DNA from: Paraburkholderia aromaticivorans
GTDB lineage: Bacteria > Pseudomonadota > Gammaproteobacteria > Burkholderiales > Burkholderiaceae
Direction: 5' to 3'
NCBI RefSeq assembly: GCF_002278075.1
Contig: NZ_CP022990.1
Coordinates: forward strand, 496,001-560,000
DNA: 64,000 bases
Shown here: positions 8,541 to 17,395 of the stretch, piece by piece
How positions within the stretch are numbered: position 1 is the stretch's first letter
Layout: each line of letters begins with the position of its first letter
Translations under genes and position numbers: made by a program
The notes under the pieces: model-generated
Told to the model about the DNA's origin: nothing
The model's database searches: none
Seen by the model: the letters and a program-made list of their open reading frames with translations, nothing else

Positions 8541-9304
8541 TCGATATCAACGCCCTGACGGTGCGCTTCAAAACCAGAACTGGTCACTTCGACGCAGTAC
8601 GCGAGGCGAGCTTTCATGTCGGCGAAGGCGAAGTGTTCGGGCTGGTCGGCGAATCGGGTTCCGGCAAATCGACGATTCTGCGTGCGCTGACCGGCCTCGC
8701 GCCCGTCGCCGCCGGCCAGATGAAGATCGGCACGCATGTGTTGGGAGAAAAGCTCGGCCGCTCCTTTCGACGCGACGTACAGATGGTCTTTCAGGATCCG
8801 TACGGCTCGCTGCATCCGCGTTTCACCGTCGACCAGACCTTGCGCGAGCCGCTGACCATCAATGGGATCGACCGGCAGGACGAGCGCATTGTCGATGCGC
8901 TGCGCGAAGTCGGGTTGGGCCCGGCGTATCGTTTCCGCTATCCGCATCAGTTGTCGGGAGGCCAGCGGCAGCGCGTCGCGATCGCTCGGGCGCTGATTGT
9001 CGAGCCGCGCGTGCTGCTGCTCGATGAGCCGACGTCCGCGCTCGATGTGTCCGTGCAGGCCGAGATTCTCAACCTGCTGCGACGGCTTCATCGCGAACGC
9101 AATCTGACGATGGTGCTCGTGAGCCACAACCTGGCGGTGGTGGGCTTTCTCTGCTCGCGCGTCGCCGTCATGCGCAATGGCGAGATCGTCGAGCAGCGCG
9201 ATATCGCGGCCATTCGCGCCCAGCAGGTCGAGCATGAATACACGCGCAGCCTGCTGCGCGCGACCTCGGGCTATCAGCGCAAGCCGGTTCAGGCCGTTTC
9301 GTGA
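8537..9304 (+). CDS. ddpF: Dipeptide ABC transporter ATPase, DppF/DdpF type
   Basis: This is the second ATPase of the importer (255 residues from ATG 8537). Walker A (GESGSGKST), the Q-loop (MVFQDPYGSL), signature LSGGQRQRVAIARAL and Walker B (VLLLDEPTSALDV) are complete. The start overlaps the ddpD stop by four bases and has an AGGAGG ribosome-binding site in front. It is the last gene of the operon; the 49 bp to the convergent marR gene hold no clear hairpin with a U-tract. Confidence 0.93.
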   Translation: MIDINALTVRFKTRTGHFDAVREASFHVGEGEVFGLVGESGSGKSTILRALTGLAPVAAGQMKIGTHVLGEKLGRSFRRDVQMVFQDPYGSLHPRFTVDQTLREPLTINGIDRQDERIVDALREVGLGPAYRFRYPHQLSGGQRQRVAIARALIVEPRVLLLDEPTSALDVSVQAEILNLLRRLHRERNLTMVLVSHNLAVVGFLCSRVAVMRNGEIVEQRDIAAIRAQQVEHEYTRSLLRATSGYQRKPVQAVS

Positions 9305-9353
9305 AGGGCCGAAGCGATATCAGTCCCAACGCGAAGGTTGCCGGCGAGCGGCG

Positions 9354-9857
9354 CTATCCCCGTAGATTGCGGACAAAGAGTTCAAGGTGTTGCTGGACGG
9401 TCGCCGCGCTGCCAGCATCAATGTCCTTCAGCATCTGTTCCTCGAGCACGCGCACGCTGTCCATGCATTGGCGCAGCACCTCGCGGCCGTCATCGGTCAA
9501 CTGCAGGACGACGATGCGGCCGTGATTGGGATCGGGCTCGCGCGTAATCCAGTTTCGGGCGACCATCACGCTCACCACTTCGTTGGCCGACTGGGGCGTG
9601 ATGAAGGACCGCTCGGCGAGTTGCGCGTTCGACGCCTGTCCGCGCGCTTCCAGCACGGAAAGCGCGGTGAATTGCGCCAGCGTCAGCCCCAGCGGCGCAA
9701 GCGCCTCGGTCATCTGGCGGCGCAGGATTCTGTCCAGGCTGCCGATCAGATAAGTCAGGCGCGGCCGGGCCGCGCTTTTGCGCCCCGCCGGGGCCGCGCG
9801 CGGCCGTGGCGCGGAGGCGGGGGCCGGTTTTCTTGTAGCTTTGCTGGTCGTCGCCAC
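9354..9857 (-). CDS. MarR-family regulator, probable feruloyl-CoA-responsive repressor (FerC/FerR-like)
   Basis: This winged-helix MarR protein of 167 residues has a basic, Pro/Ala-rich N-terminal tail of about 30 residues before the dimerisation helix (LTYLIGSLDRILRRQMTEAL). The recognition-helix region reads NAQLAERSFITPQSANEVVS and the wing EPDPNHGRIV. It is the last gene of the minus-strand ech-vdh-fcs-marR run, 110 bp after fcs. MarR proteins in this setting are known to repress ferulate genes and release DNA on binding hydroxycinnamoyl-CoA. The five palindromes at 14417-14901 are its likely targets; this is inference. Confidence 0.87.
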   Translation of the reverse strand: MATTSKATRKPAPASAPRPRAAPAGRKSAARPRLTYLIGSLDRILRRQMTEALAPLGLTLAQFTALSVLEARGQASNAQLAERSFITPQSANEVVSVMVARNWITREPDPNHGRIVVLQLTDDGREVLRQCMDSVRVLEEQMLKDIDAGSAATVQQHLELFVRNLRG

Positions 9858-9967
9858 GGTGTCTTCGCTCGCATGAAAGGAGCAATGTTACCGCGTCAGT
9901 TGGCTCTGTGGCCGGCAAATGGAGGGCGCTGCGGGCCGCCCGTCGGCGCCTGGGCAATGGAGTTGCG

Positions 9968-11866
9968 TCACCTGGGCAGATACGCGGCGTAAATCACCAG
10001 CGGATCGGTCCGCCGGGCATCGTGCATCTGCTCGACGAGTCCCGCGCGGTGGGTCAGCACCGCGCGCTGGTTGATCGAACCCTTGTCGGTGATTTCGCCG
10101 AGGTCGAGCGACGGCGCGACATCGAGCAGGCGCAAGCGGGCGATCGACGTAGCGCCGCCGGTGGACTCGCGATTCAGACGGTCAAGCAAATCTGCGAAAA
10201 ACGCCCGCACGGCGGGTGCCGTGACGATCTCGCCGGCACTCGCCGTGCTCGGCAAACCTGCGAGCTTGCGGCAATCGTCGAGCCGCGGGAACACGAGTAC
10301 GCCGACGTCATCGCGATTCAGGCCGGTGACCACGACATCCTGCACATACGGCGCACCCGCGGAAATCACGCGCGCGCGCATGGGTCCGACGCTCACAAAG
10401 GTGCCTGAGCTAAGCTTGAAGTCTTCGGCAATGCGTCCGTCGAACATCAATCCGAGCTCGGGCGTTTGCGGATCGACGAACTTCAGCGCGTCGCCGCTGC
10501 AGTAATAGCCGTCCTCGTCGAACGGCCCGGCGCTCGCGCTACGCTCCATTCGCCAGTAGCCGGCCATCACGTGCGGGCCGCGAAAACGCGCCTCGAGCTT
10601 GCCTGCGACGGGCACGAGCTTCACCTCGCAGCCCGGCGCGGGCAGTCCGACATAACCGGCCTGCATGACCGGACCGGTCGTGAAGAGACACGAAGGCGAG
10701 GTTTCGGTCATGCCCAGTCCCGCCATGATGCGGATTCGCTCGCCGCAATACTGTTCGGTGACGCGCGCGAGACGGTCCCACGCCGCCTGCGAGAGTCCCG
10801 CCCCCGCGAAGAAATAGACCTTCACGCGCGAGAAAAACGTATCGCGAAGCTGCGCGTCGGTTTCGAGCGCACTGGCCAGTTCTTCCCAGCCTTTCGGCAC
10901 GTTGAAATAAATGGTCGGCGCAATCTCGCGCAGATTGCGCAGCGTTTCATCGAACTTCCTGCCGACCGGCTTGCCGTCGTCGATATAGAGCGTGCCGCCG
11001 TTATAGAGCGCAATGCCCACGTTATGGCTGCCGCCAAACGTGTGGTTCCAGGGCAGCCAGTCGACCAGCACCGGCGCCTCGACGGCAAACTCCGGGAAGG
11101 TCTCGAGCAGCATCTGCTGGTTGCTGCATAGCATGCGGTGCGTGGTCGGCACGGCCTTCGGGAGTCGGGTTGACCCGGAGGTAAAGAGAAATTTGGCGAT
11201 CGCATCGGGTTCGATCGCGGCGTGGGCCGCATCGACGCTCGTGGGCGTCGTGCTCAGCAAATCGTCAAGCCGCGCAGCGCCGCGCCCGGCAGAGCCGCTT
11301 GCCGTAACCACTTCCACCCCGCTCGGCACGGCCGCCTCGATGGCGGCGGCGAATGCGTCGCCGTCGGTGGCGAACACGAGACCCGGGCGCAGCAGTTCGA
11401 TCGCATGACGCAGCTTGCCGTAGTCGCTCGACACGAGCGAGTAGGCGGGTGAAATGGGCGAGTAAGGAATGCCCGCCCACATCGCGCCGAGGGCGACCTG
11501 CAGATGTTCGAGGTCGTTACCCGACAGGATGACGACCGGCCGTTCGGCCGACAGCTTGCGATCGAGCAGCGCCTGGCCGATCGAGCGGGCGCGAGCCAGC
11601 ATCTGCGCATAGCTGATGCCGAGCCATTCGCCGTCTTCGCCGCGACGCGCAACCAGCCAGCGGTCCGGATGCGCGTCGGCACCGCTCACGAGCCGGTCGG
11701 TCAGCCGCTGCGGATAGGCGCCCAGCGCCTCTTTCGACTGCATGAACCAGGCATCGCCCTGCTGCCGCACGACGGCCTCTGGCGAGCCGATCCGGACCGG
11801 CCGGGAAGGCACTGACTGTTCGCGCGCCGCGGTTGCGACAGTGAATTGAGGCGGCTCTGATTTCAC
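9968..11866 (-). CDS. fcs: Feruloyl-CoA synthetase
   Basis: This ATP-dependent acyl-CoA ligase of 632 residues should convert ferulate (and coumarate or caffeate) to the CoA thioester, the first step of CoA-dependent non-beta-oxidative ferulate breakdown. The AMP-binding P-loop is present as LFTSGSTRLPKAVPTTH, followed by the adenylate motif MAGLGMTETSP and YYCSGDALKF. The long form with the N-terminal AVVRQQGDAWFMQSKEALG segment is typical of Fcs. GTG start at 11866 with CAGGAG upstream. Gene context (ech and vdh upstream) supports the substrate. Confidence 0.92.
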   Translation of the reverse strand: MKSEPPQFTVATAAREQSVPSRPVRIGSPEAVVRQQGDAWFMQSKEALGAYPQRLTDRLVSGADAHPDRWLVARRGEDGEWLGISYAQMLARARSIGQALLDRKLSAERPVVILSGNDLEHLQVALGAMWAGIPYSPISPAYSLVSSDYGKLRHAIELLRPGLVFATDGDAFAAAIEAAVPSGVEVVTASGSAGRGAARLDDLLSTTPTSVDAAHAAIEPDAIAKFLFTSGSTRLPKAVPTTHRMLCSNQQMLLETFPEFAVEAPVLVDWLPWNHTFGGSHNVGIALYNGGTLYIDDGKPVGRKFDETLRNLREIAPTIYFNVPKGWEELASALETDAQLRDTFFSRVKVYFFAGAGLSQAAWDRLARVTEQYCGERIRIMAGLGMTETSPSCLFTTGPVMQAGYVGLPAPGCEVKLVPVAGKLEARFRGPHVMAGYWRMERSASAGPFDEDGYYCSGDALKFVDPQTPELGLMFDGRIAEDFKLSSGTFVSVGPMRARVISAGAPYVQDVVVTGLNRDDVGVLVFPRLDDCRKLAGLPSTASAGEIVTAPAVRAFFADLLDRLNRESTGGATSIARLRLLDVAPSLDLGEITDKGSINQRAVLTHRAGLVEQMHDARRTDPLVIYAAYLPR

Positions 11867-12002
11867 CTGTTTGTCTCCTGCTTATGGCTGACTCGCGCAA
11901 GCGCTTGAGCGCGCGCAAGCATTCCGCCTGCGGCGAAAGTTGCCTGAATCGTTTCGTTCACCCGCTCAACACGTGGCGCGGATTGCCGGTCTGTTGCCGA
12001 AG

Positions 12003-13454
12003 CTAGATGGGATAGTGCCGCGGCCCCGTCTGAATCGTGATCCAGCGCAGATCGGTGAATTCTGCGATCGATGCCTGACTGCCGAAGCGCCCGTATCCGC
12101 TGCCCTTTACGCCTCCAAAAGGCATTTGCGCCTCGTCGTGAACGGTCGGGCCGTTGATGTGGCAAATGCCGGATTCGACGCGCTTCGCCACGTTCAACGC
12201 CCGCGCGATATCGCGGCTGAAGACCGCCGCCGACAAGCCGAACTCGCTGTCGTTCGCGACCCGCACCGCCTCGTCGTCACTGTCGACCCGCTGCACCGTC
12301 ACCACCGGGGCGAACGATTCCTCCGCGTAAAGCTTCATGCCGGGACGCACGCCATCGACGATGGTCGGCTGCACGATCGCGCCGTTCACCGCGCCGCCGG
12401 CGAGTATCGTGGCGCCGCCGTTGCGTGCATCGTCGACGAGCGCGGCGACGCGCTGCGCCGCCTGTGCGCTCACCAGCGCGCCGAGCACGGCGCCGTCGTC
12501 CGTCGGCGCGGTTGCGACCAGTTTGCGTGCCTTCCCGGCGAGCTTCGCGACCAACGCGTCCGCGACGCTTCGATGCGCGATCACACGCTCCGTCGACATG
12601 CAGATCTGCCCCTGGTTGAAGAATGCACCGAACGCAATGGCCTCGACCGCCGCATCGATGTCGGCGTCCTCGAGCACCAGCACCGGCGCCTTCCCGCCCA
12701 GTTCGAGCAGCGCGGGCTTCAAGTGCTTTGCAGCATGCATCGCGATGATGCGGCCCACCTGGGTCGAACCCGTGAAATTCACGCGTCTGACGGCCGGATG
12801 CGCGATCAGCCGCTCGACGATCGCCGCGGCGTCTTCGGGCGCATTGGTCACGACGTTGACGACGCCGTCGCCGACGCCCGCTTCCTGCAGCACGGTGCCG
12901 ATCAGGCGATGCACTGCCGGACACGCTTCGGACGCCTTGAGCACGACCGTATTGCCGCACGCGAGCGGCATGGCGAGGGCCCGCGTGCCGAGGATCACCG
13001 GCGCATTCCACGGCGCGATGCCGAGCACCACGCCGCACGGCTGACGCACCGCGAGCGCCAGGTTGTCGAGCGTATCGGTGGGAATGACGCTACCGTCGAT
13101 CTGGGTCGTCATCGCCGCCGCTTCGCGCAGCATATTCGCGGCGAGATGTACGTTGAAACCGTACCAGTTCGCCATCGCGCCGGTTTCGGCGACGCCCGTC
13201 GCAATGAACTCGCCGGTTCGCGCGTCCATGAGGTCAGCCGCCTTCAGCAACCGCGCGCGGCGCTCCGTGGGCCGCAGCGCCGACCAAGCCGGAAACGCGG
13301 CCGCGGCCGCATCGACGGCCGCGTCCGCATCGGCGAGCGTGGCTGCCGGCGCGCGGGAAGCAAGCTTGCCCGTCACCGGATTCAGGCGCTCGAACGTCGA
13401 GCCGCTGGATGCCGGACGATCCCGGCCGCCGATCAACATGTTCACTTCGTTCAC
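12003..13454 (-). CDS. vdh: Vanillin dehydrogenase (aldehyde dehydrogenase)
   Basis: This NAD(P)-dependent aldehyde dehydrogenase of 483 residues has an intact catalytic set: cofactor/Asn motif APWNAPV, Glu in LLELGGKAPV and catalytic Cys in FNQGQICMSTERV. The start is GTG at 13454, where AAGGAG lies nine bases upstream; the open frame extends much further up but that part is shadow. Set between ech and fcs, its job is to oxidise vanillin (or 4-hydroxybenzaldehyde/protocatechualdehyde) to the acid. Vanillate demethylase genes are not in the window. Confidence 0.91.
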   Translation of the reverse strand: MNEVNMLIGGRDRPASSGSTFERLNPVTGKLASRAPAATLADADAAVDAAAAAFPAWSALRPTERRARLLKAADLMDARTGEFIATGVAETGAMANWYGFNVHLAANMLREAAAMTTQIDGSVIPTDTLDNLALAVRQPCGVVLGIAPWNAPVILGTRALAMPLACGNTVVLKASEACPAVHRLIGTVLQEAGVGDGVVNVVTNAPEDAAAIVERLIAHPAVRRVNFTGSTQVGRIIAMHAAKHLKPALLELGGKAPVLVLEDADIDAAVEAIAFGAFFNQGQICMSTERVIAHRSVADALVAKLAGKARKLVATAPTDDGAVLGALVSAQAAQRVAALVDDARNGGATILAGGAVNGAIVQPTIVDGVRPGMKLYAEESFAPVVTVQRVDSDDEAVRVANDSEFGLSAAVFSRDIARALNVAKRVESGICHINGPTVHDEAQMPFGGVKGSGYGRFGSQASIAEFTDLRWITIQTGPRHYPI

Positions 13455-13521
13455 GCTGGCTGTCTCCTTTGCTGTTCTTCTGCATGCACCCGGCGCGTTC
13501 CCAGCCGGATGCGGGGCGTTG

Positions 13522-14358
13522 TCAATCGGCGCGCCTGTAAGCCTGCAGGCCGGGCTTGATCGACTTGTCGTCGAGGAACTGCTTGAGCCCCTGCTCACGG
13601 CCATGCTCCGGATCGCGCAGTTGGGCCTGGTCGAGTTTGGCGTACAGATAGTCTTCGTTCTGTTCCCATGTGAGTTCGCGGGAACGTTTGAAGCCATGCT
13701 TCGCGGCGCGCAGCACCACGGGATTCTTTTCCAGCAGCTTCGCCGCCAGCGCCAGCGTTTCATCACGCAGCCGCGCGCGCGGCACGCTCTTGTTCACGAG
13801 GCCCATCGCGGCCGCTTCCGGTCCGGTGAAGGTGTCGCCCGTCATGATGTAGTGCAGCGCCTGACGATGACCGACGGTGTCGGCCATCGCCTTGCTGACG
13901 AGGTTGCCCGGCGGGATGCCCCAATTGATTTCCGACAGGCCGAACACCGCTTCGTCTGCTGCAATCGCGAGGTCGCAGGCCACGAGCGGCGAAAACCCGC
14001 CGCCGAAGCACCAGCCGTTGACCATTGCGATGGTCGGCTTCGCATACATGCGCAGCAGTTTCCACTGCCACTGGCAAGCGTCGCGACGAATTTTCTCTTG
14101 CAGGATTTCGGGGCCGGCGTCGACCTCGCGGAAGTATTCCTTCAGATCCATGCCGGCGGTCCACGCGTCGCCGGCACCGGTCAGCACCAGCACCCGGGCG
14201 TCGGCGTCGAGCTCCAGCGTTTCGAGCACCTGGATCATCTCGCTGTTGAGCGTCGGGCTCATCGCATTACGCTTCTCGGGACGATTGAACGTCACCCACG
14301 CAATACCTGCCTCGACCTTGACGTCGACCGTCTTCCACTTGCCCTCGTAGTTTGCCAT
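13522..14358 (-). CDS. ech: Hydroxycinnamoyl-CoA hydratase-lyase (feruloyl-CoA hydratase/lyase)
   Basis: This crotonase-fold enzyme of 278 residues hydrates feruloyl-CoA and cleaves it to vanillin and acetyl-CoA. The residues that mark the Pseudomonas enzyme are at the same numbers here: Tyr75 (DLKEYF), Glu143 (LSEINWG) and Tyr239 (EDYLYA). The oxyanion segment GWCFGGGFSPL is intact. It is the first gene of the minus-strand operon, and three operator-like palindromes begin 59 bp upstream of the start. Length and residues make the assignment strong. Confidence 0.95.
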   Translation of the reverse strand: MANYEGKWKTVDVKVEAGIAWVTFNRPEKRNAMSPTLNSEMIQVLETLELDADARVLVLTGAGDAWTAGMDLKEYFREVDAGPEILQEKIRRDACQWQWKLLRMYAKPTIAMVNGWCFGGGFSPLVACDLAIAADEAVFGLSEINWGIPPGNLVSKAMADTVGHRQALHYIMTGDTFTGPEAAAMGLVNKSVPRARLRDETLALAAKLLEKNPVVLRAAKHGFKRSRELTWEQNEDYLYAKLDQAQLRDPEHGREQGLKQFLDDKSIKPGLQAYRRAD

Positions 14359-14416
14359 GTTGTTACTCCTGAGCGTTCATGCCCGTTTAGGCGGAAATTC
14401 CGTCTGATTGCATTGA

Positions 14417-14487
14417 TATCAAGTAACCTGACGCATGGTTTTGTATCAGGTAGCCTGAGATAAATCTTAATATCAAGCTGCCTGATA
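14417..14487. promoter_or_regulatory. Three operator-like palindromes spaced exactly 27 bp apart (ech side)
   Basis: TATCAAGTAACCTGA starts at 14417, TATCAGGTAGCCTGA at 14444 and TATCAAGCTGCCTGATA at 14471. The start-to-start spacing is 27 bp twice. Each is an inverted repeat of the TATCAGG half-site. They lie 59-129 bp upstream of the ech start and probably bind the MarR protein encoded in the same operon. Confidence 0.75.
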
Positions 14488-14746
14488 AACAAGCGTTCAC
14501 TCCTCGGTGAAAACCCTCGACCATCCTCGCTCGGGGCTGGTGCTGAGCGTCCGTACGACGGATCGAGGCGGCGAGATCGCATCGCATCGACCCGCCGGGT
14601 GAGCACGCTCCCGCTGCTCTTCAACCGGACTTCGCACCTCGTGCGCGTCGATCTTTTCCTCGTGCGGATCAAGCGCCCTGACTTCCGCGATAGCGTCCAT
14701 CCCCACTTCAGACCAGGGAATCTACCGAACATGTTTGCCTTGCCTA

Positions 14747-14763
14747 TGTCAGGTCGCCTGATA
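14747..14763. promoter_or_regulatory. Operator-like palindrome (fourth copy)
   Basis: TGTCAGGTCGCCTGATA matches the same consensus as the ech-side triplet. It is about 210 bp upstream of the MFS gene and followed by the AT-rich stretch TATTAAAT. Confidence 0.65.
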
Positions 14764-14884
14764 TTAAATAGGCTGCGTCGGCGCTCATCCCGGAGTCGGA
14801 CTTCAAGGTTCGGAAGCTCGACATATTCCCCATCGCCACCAGTCTGCGCGTTCCTGATGAGCGCCCTCTCCGGTTCGATCTTTA

Positions 14885-14901
14885 TATCAGGTTTCCTGAT
14901 A
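14885..14901. promoter_or_regulatory. Operator-like palindrome, perfect copy (MFS side)
   Basis: TATCAGGTTTCCTGATA is a perfect 7-bp inverted repeat around a 3-bp centre, 55 bp upstream of the MFS start. The right arm overlaps a TGATAC stretch that could serve as a -10 region, so binding there should block transcription of the transporter-porin-esterase arm. Confidence 0.72.
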
Positions 14902-14956
14902 CAAAAGGGTGATCTAAAAAATCCGCAGGAAAGGACACAACACTCAGGTGACTCAT

Positions 14957-16201
14957 ATGAAAACAACCAGAACAGCAGTACCAGGAGACGACACGACGAC
15001 GCGCCCCGTCACGGGTTCGGGCGCCGTCATGACTTTGGGTCTCTGCTTTGCCATTGCGCTCCTCGAAGGGCTCGATCTGCAATCGGTCGGTGTCGCGGCC
15101 CCGCGGATGGCGCGCGAATTCGGCTTGTCGGTCGCGCAAATGGGCCTCGCGTTCAGCGCGGGAACGTTCGGCCTCCTGCCCGGGGCGATGTTCGGCGGGC
15201 GCCTCGCCGATCGCATCGGGCGCAAACGGGTGTTGATCCTTTCGGCGTGCGTATTTGGCCTGCTGTCGATCTGCACCGCGCTCGTCAGCAGCTTCAGCGC
15301 ACTGGTGCTGGTCCGCGTGCTGACCGGCATCGGCCTGGGCGGCGCGCTGCCCAATCTGATCGCGTTGTCGTCGGAAGCGGTTTCGTCCAGAGCGCGCAAC
15401 ACGGCCGTGAGCGTGATGTATTGCGGCATCCCGTTCGGTGGTGTAATCGCGTCGATCATCGGCATCGTCAGCGTCGGCGACACCGACTGGCGGCACATCT
15501 TCTATGTCGGCGGCGCGGGGCCCCTGATTCTGGTGCCGCTCCTGTTCGCCTGTCTGCCGGAGTCCAAAGCATTTCGTAAGGCATCGCACGGCGGCAGCGC
15601 AAAGGCGGCGCCTGTCGGCGAAGTTCTCTTTGGCGCGAGCCGCGGTTTGTCCACGTTGCAAATCTGGGTCAGCTATTTTTGCACGCTGATCGTTCTGTAC
15701 TTCCTGCTCAATTGGCTGCCGTCGTTGATGGCCGCGCGCGGGCTATCCCGCCCGGAAGTCGGCTACGTGCAGATCTTCTTCAACGTCGGCGGCGGCCTCG
15801 GCGCGCTGTGCATCGGCATGTTGATGGACCGTCTGCGCGGCGGTGCCGTCGTGTCGGGCATGTATATCGGGGTGATTGCGTCGCTCGCGGCCTTGTCCGT
15901 CGCACCGGGCTTCGGTGCGCTTGCTGCATCGGCGTTTTTTGCCGGCATGTTCGTGATCGGCGGGCAATCGGTGCTCTATGCGCTGTCCGCCGCCTTCTAT
16001 CCGACGACGATGCGAGGCACCGGCGTCGGCGCCGCCGTGGCAGTCGGACGGGTCGGCTCGGTGGTCGGGCCGCTCGCGGCGGGACAACTGCTTGCGATGG
16101 GACGCAGTTCGTCGGTCGTGATCGGCGCGAGCATTCCCGTCACGCTGATCGCCGCCGTCGCGGCGCTGTTGCTGATCCGGCGCCCGCGCGCCACCGACTG
16201 A
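14957..16201 (+). CDS. MFS transporter, aromatic acid:H+ symporter (AAHS) type
   Basis: This carrier of 414 residues has 12 predicted membrane segments. The AAHS marker is visible in the first helix (LLEGLDLQSVGVAAPRMA) and the MFS loop motif as GGRLADRIGRKRVL between helices 2 and 3. It resembles MhpT-like phenylpropanoid carriers. ATG at 14957 is preceded by AGGTGA; GTG at 14948 is an alternative. It heads the plus-strand arm of the ferulate regulon and most likely imports ferulate or related hydroxycinnamates; the substrate is inferred from position. Confidence 0.9.
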   Translation: MKTTRTAVPGDDTTTRPVTGSGAVMTLGLCFAIALLEGLDLQSVGVAAPRMAREFGLSVAQMGLAFSAGTFGLLPGAMFGGRLADRIGRKRVLILSACVFGLLSICTALVSSFSALVLVRVLTGIGLGGALPNLIALSSEAVSSRARNTAVSVMYCGIPFGGVIASIIGIVSVGDTDWRHIFYVGGAGPLILVPLLFACLPESKAFRKASHGGSAKAAPVGEVLFGASRGLSTLQIWVSYFCTLIVLYFLLNWLPSLMAARGLSRPEVGYVQIFFNVGGGLGALCIGMLMDRLRGGAVVSGMYIGVIASLAALSVAPGFGALAASAFFAGMFVIGGQSVLYALSAAFYPTTMRGTGVGAAVAVGRVGSVVGPLAAGQLLAMGRSSSVVIGASIPVTLIAAVAALLLIRRPRATD

Positions 16202-16242
16202 CGTTTTCTGGATACAACACACAACGTTTGGAGACAACGACA

Positions 16243-17385
16243 ATGCAGACAACAACAACCCGCCTTCTGCTATGCAGCGCGCTCTGCACACTGAGCACCG
16301 CTGCCGCCGCGCAATCGAGCGTCACGCTGTACGGAATCGTCGATACCGGCATCGAGTACGTCTCGCACGCGAATGCCTCGGGCGGACACGTATTCCGCAT
16401 GCCGGCCGTGACGGGCGAATTACCGTCGCGCTGGGGCATGCGCGGCCTCGAAGATCTGGGCGGTGGCTACAGCGCGGTCTTCACGCTCGAAAGCGGCTTC
16501 AACGTCCGGGATGGCAGTTCCGGGCAAGGCGGGCGGCTGTTCGGCCGCCAGGCTTTCGTCGGCGTCAAGAGTCCGTATGGGACCGTTGCGTTCGGACGGC
16601 AGTACACGATGACTTATCTCGCGCTCATCGGCGCCGACATTATCGGACCGGACATCTACGGGCTGGGTTCACTGGATGCCTACGTGCCCAACGCGCGCGC
16701 CGACAACGCCGTCACCTATATCGGCACCTATCGAGGTGTGACGCTGGGCGCGAGCTATTCGTTCGGACGCGACTCCGCAGGCACCGGCAACTCGCCGGGC
16801 CAGGGCACGTGCGCGGGCTCGGTGCCGGGCCAGGCGACGCAATGCCGGGACTGGTCGGTGATGCTCAAGTACGACGCACCGTATTTCGGCGTGGCCGCGT
16901 CCTACGAGGAGCAGCGCGGCGGCACGAATGCACAGGCGAACTTCTTCGACGGCATTGCGCCCACGTCGCTCGGCAGTGCCGCCGACAAGGACGCCCGCAC
17001 GCACGTCAGCGCCTACGCGCAGTACGCCGGCGCGAAGATCGGGGCGGGCTGGCTCGGACGCCGTGTCGCGACCGACTCGCCCGCGGTGCCGGACGTGCGC
17101 TCGAACCTGTTCTTCATTGGCGCCTCGTACACCGTCACACCGGCGCTGCTCGTCGACGGCGAGGTCTTTCGCATCGTCAACAGCGACCACGACTCGCGCG
17201 CGACCATGGGCACGCTGCGCACCACCTATCTGCTCAGCAAGCGCTCCTCCGTGTATGCCCAGGCCTCTTACCTGGCCAATAGCGCGAAGGCCCGCTATTC
17301 GGTCAGCGGCGGCGGTGGCGGCACGACGCCGGCGGCCGGCATTGGGCAGACGGGCGCGATGGTCGGTATCAAGCACATGTTCTAG
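16243..17385 (+). CDS. Outer-membrane porin, Burkholderia type
   Basis: This general-porin-fold protein of 380 residues has a signal peptide (about residues 1-22, ending AAAAQ) and the standard mature start SSVTLYGIVDTGIEY. The motif GSRWGM-like (LPSRWGMRGLEDLGGGYSA) and FGRQAFVG are typical, and the last residues end in Phe as expected for BAM-dependent assembly (GIKHMF). It sits 41 bp after the aromatic-acid carrier and 10 bp before the esterase, so it probably serves uptake of aromatic esters or acids. Confidence 0.92.
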   Translation: MQTTTTRLLLCSALCTLSTAAAAQSSVTLYGIVDTGIEYVSHANASGGHVFRMPAVTGELPSRWGMRGLEDLGGGYSAVFTLESGFNVRDGSSGQGGRLFGRQAFVGVKSPYGTVAFGRQYTMTYLALIGADIIGPDIYGLGSLDAYVPNARADNAVTYIGTYRGVTLGASYSFGRDSAGTGNSPGQGTCAGSVPGQATQCRDWSVMLKYDAPYFGVAASYEEQRGGTNAQANFFDGIAPTSLGSAADKDARTHVSAYAQYAGAKIGAGWLGRRVATDSPAVPDVRSNLFFIGASYTVTPALLVDGEVFRIVNSDHDSRATMGTLRTTYLLSKRSSVYAQASYLANSAKARYSVSGGGGGTTPAAGIGQTGAMVGIKHMF

Positions 17386-17395
17386 GAGACATCAG

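Larger units (their letters stand above)
14359..14956. other. Divergent intergenic region between ech and the aromatic-acid MFS gene
   Basis: About 600 bp without a convincing gene. It holds five copies of the palindrome TATCARGTnGCCTGATA (listed separately), three on the ech side and two on the transporter side. The middle part (14500-14740) is of coding-like composition with a minus-strand open frame of 69 codons at 14497-14706, but that frame has no recognisable protein and no clear ribosome-binding site. I see nothing else in it. Confidence 0.7.

Noticed and set aside
14497..14706. 69-codon minus-strand frame in the ech-MFS intergenic region
   Set aside because: No recognisable protein, no ribosome-binding site, and it lies between operator clusters. 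Composition alone explains an open frame in GC-rich DNA.
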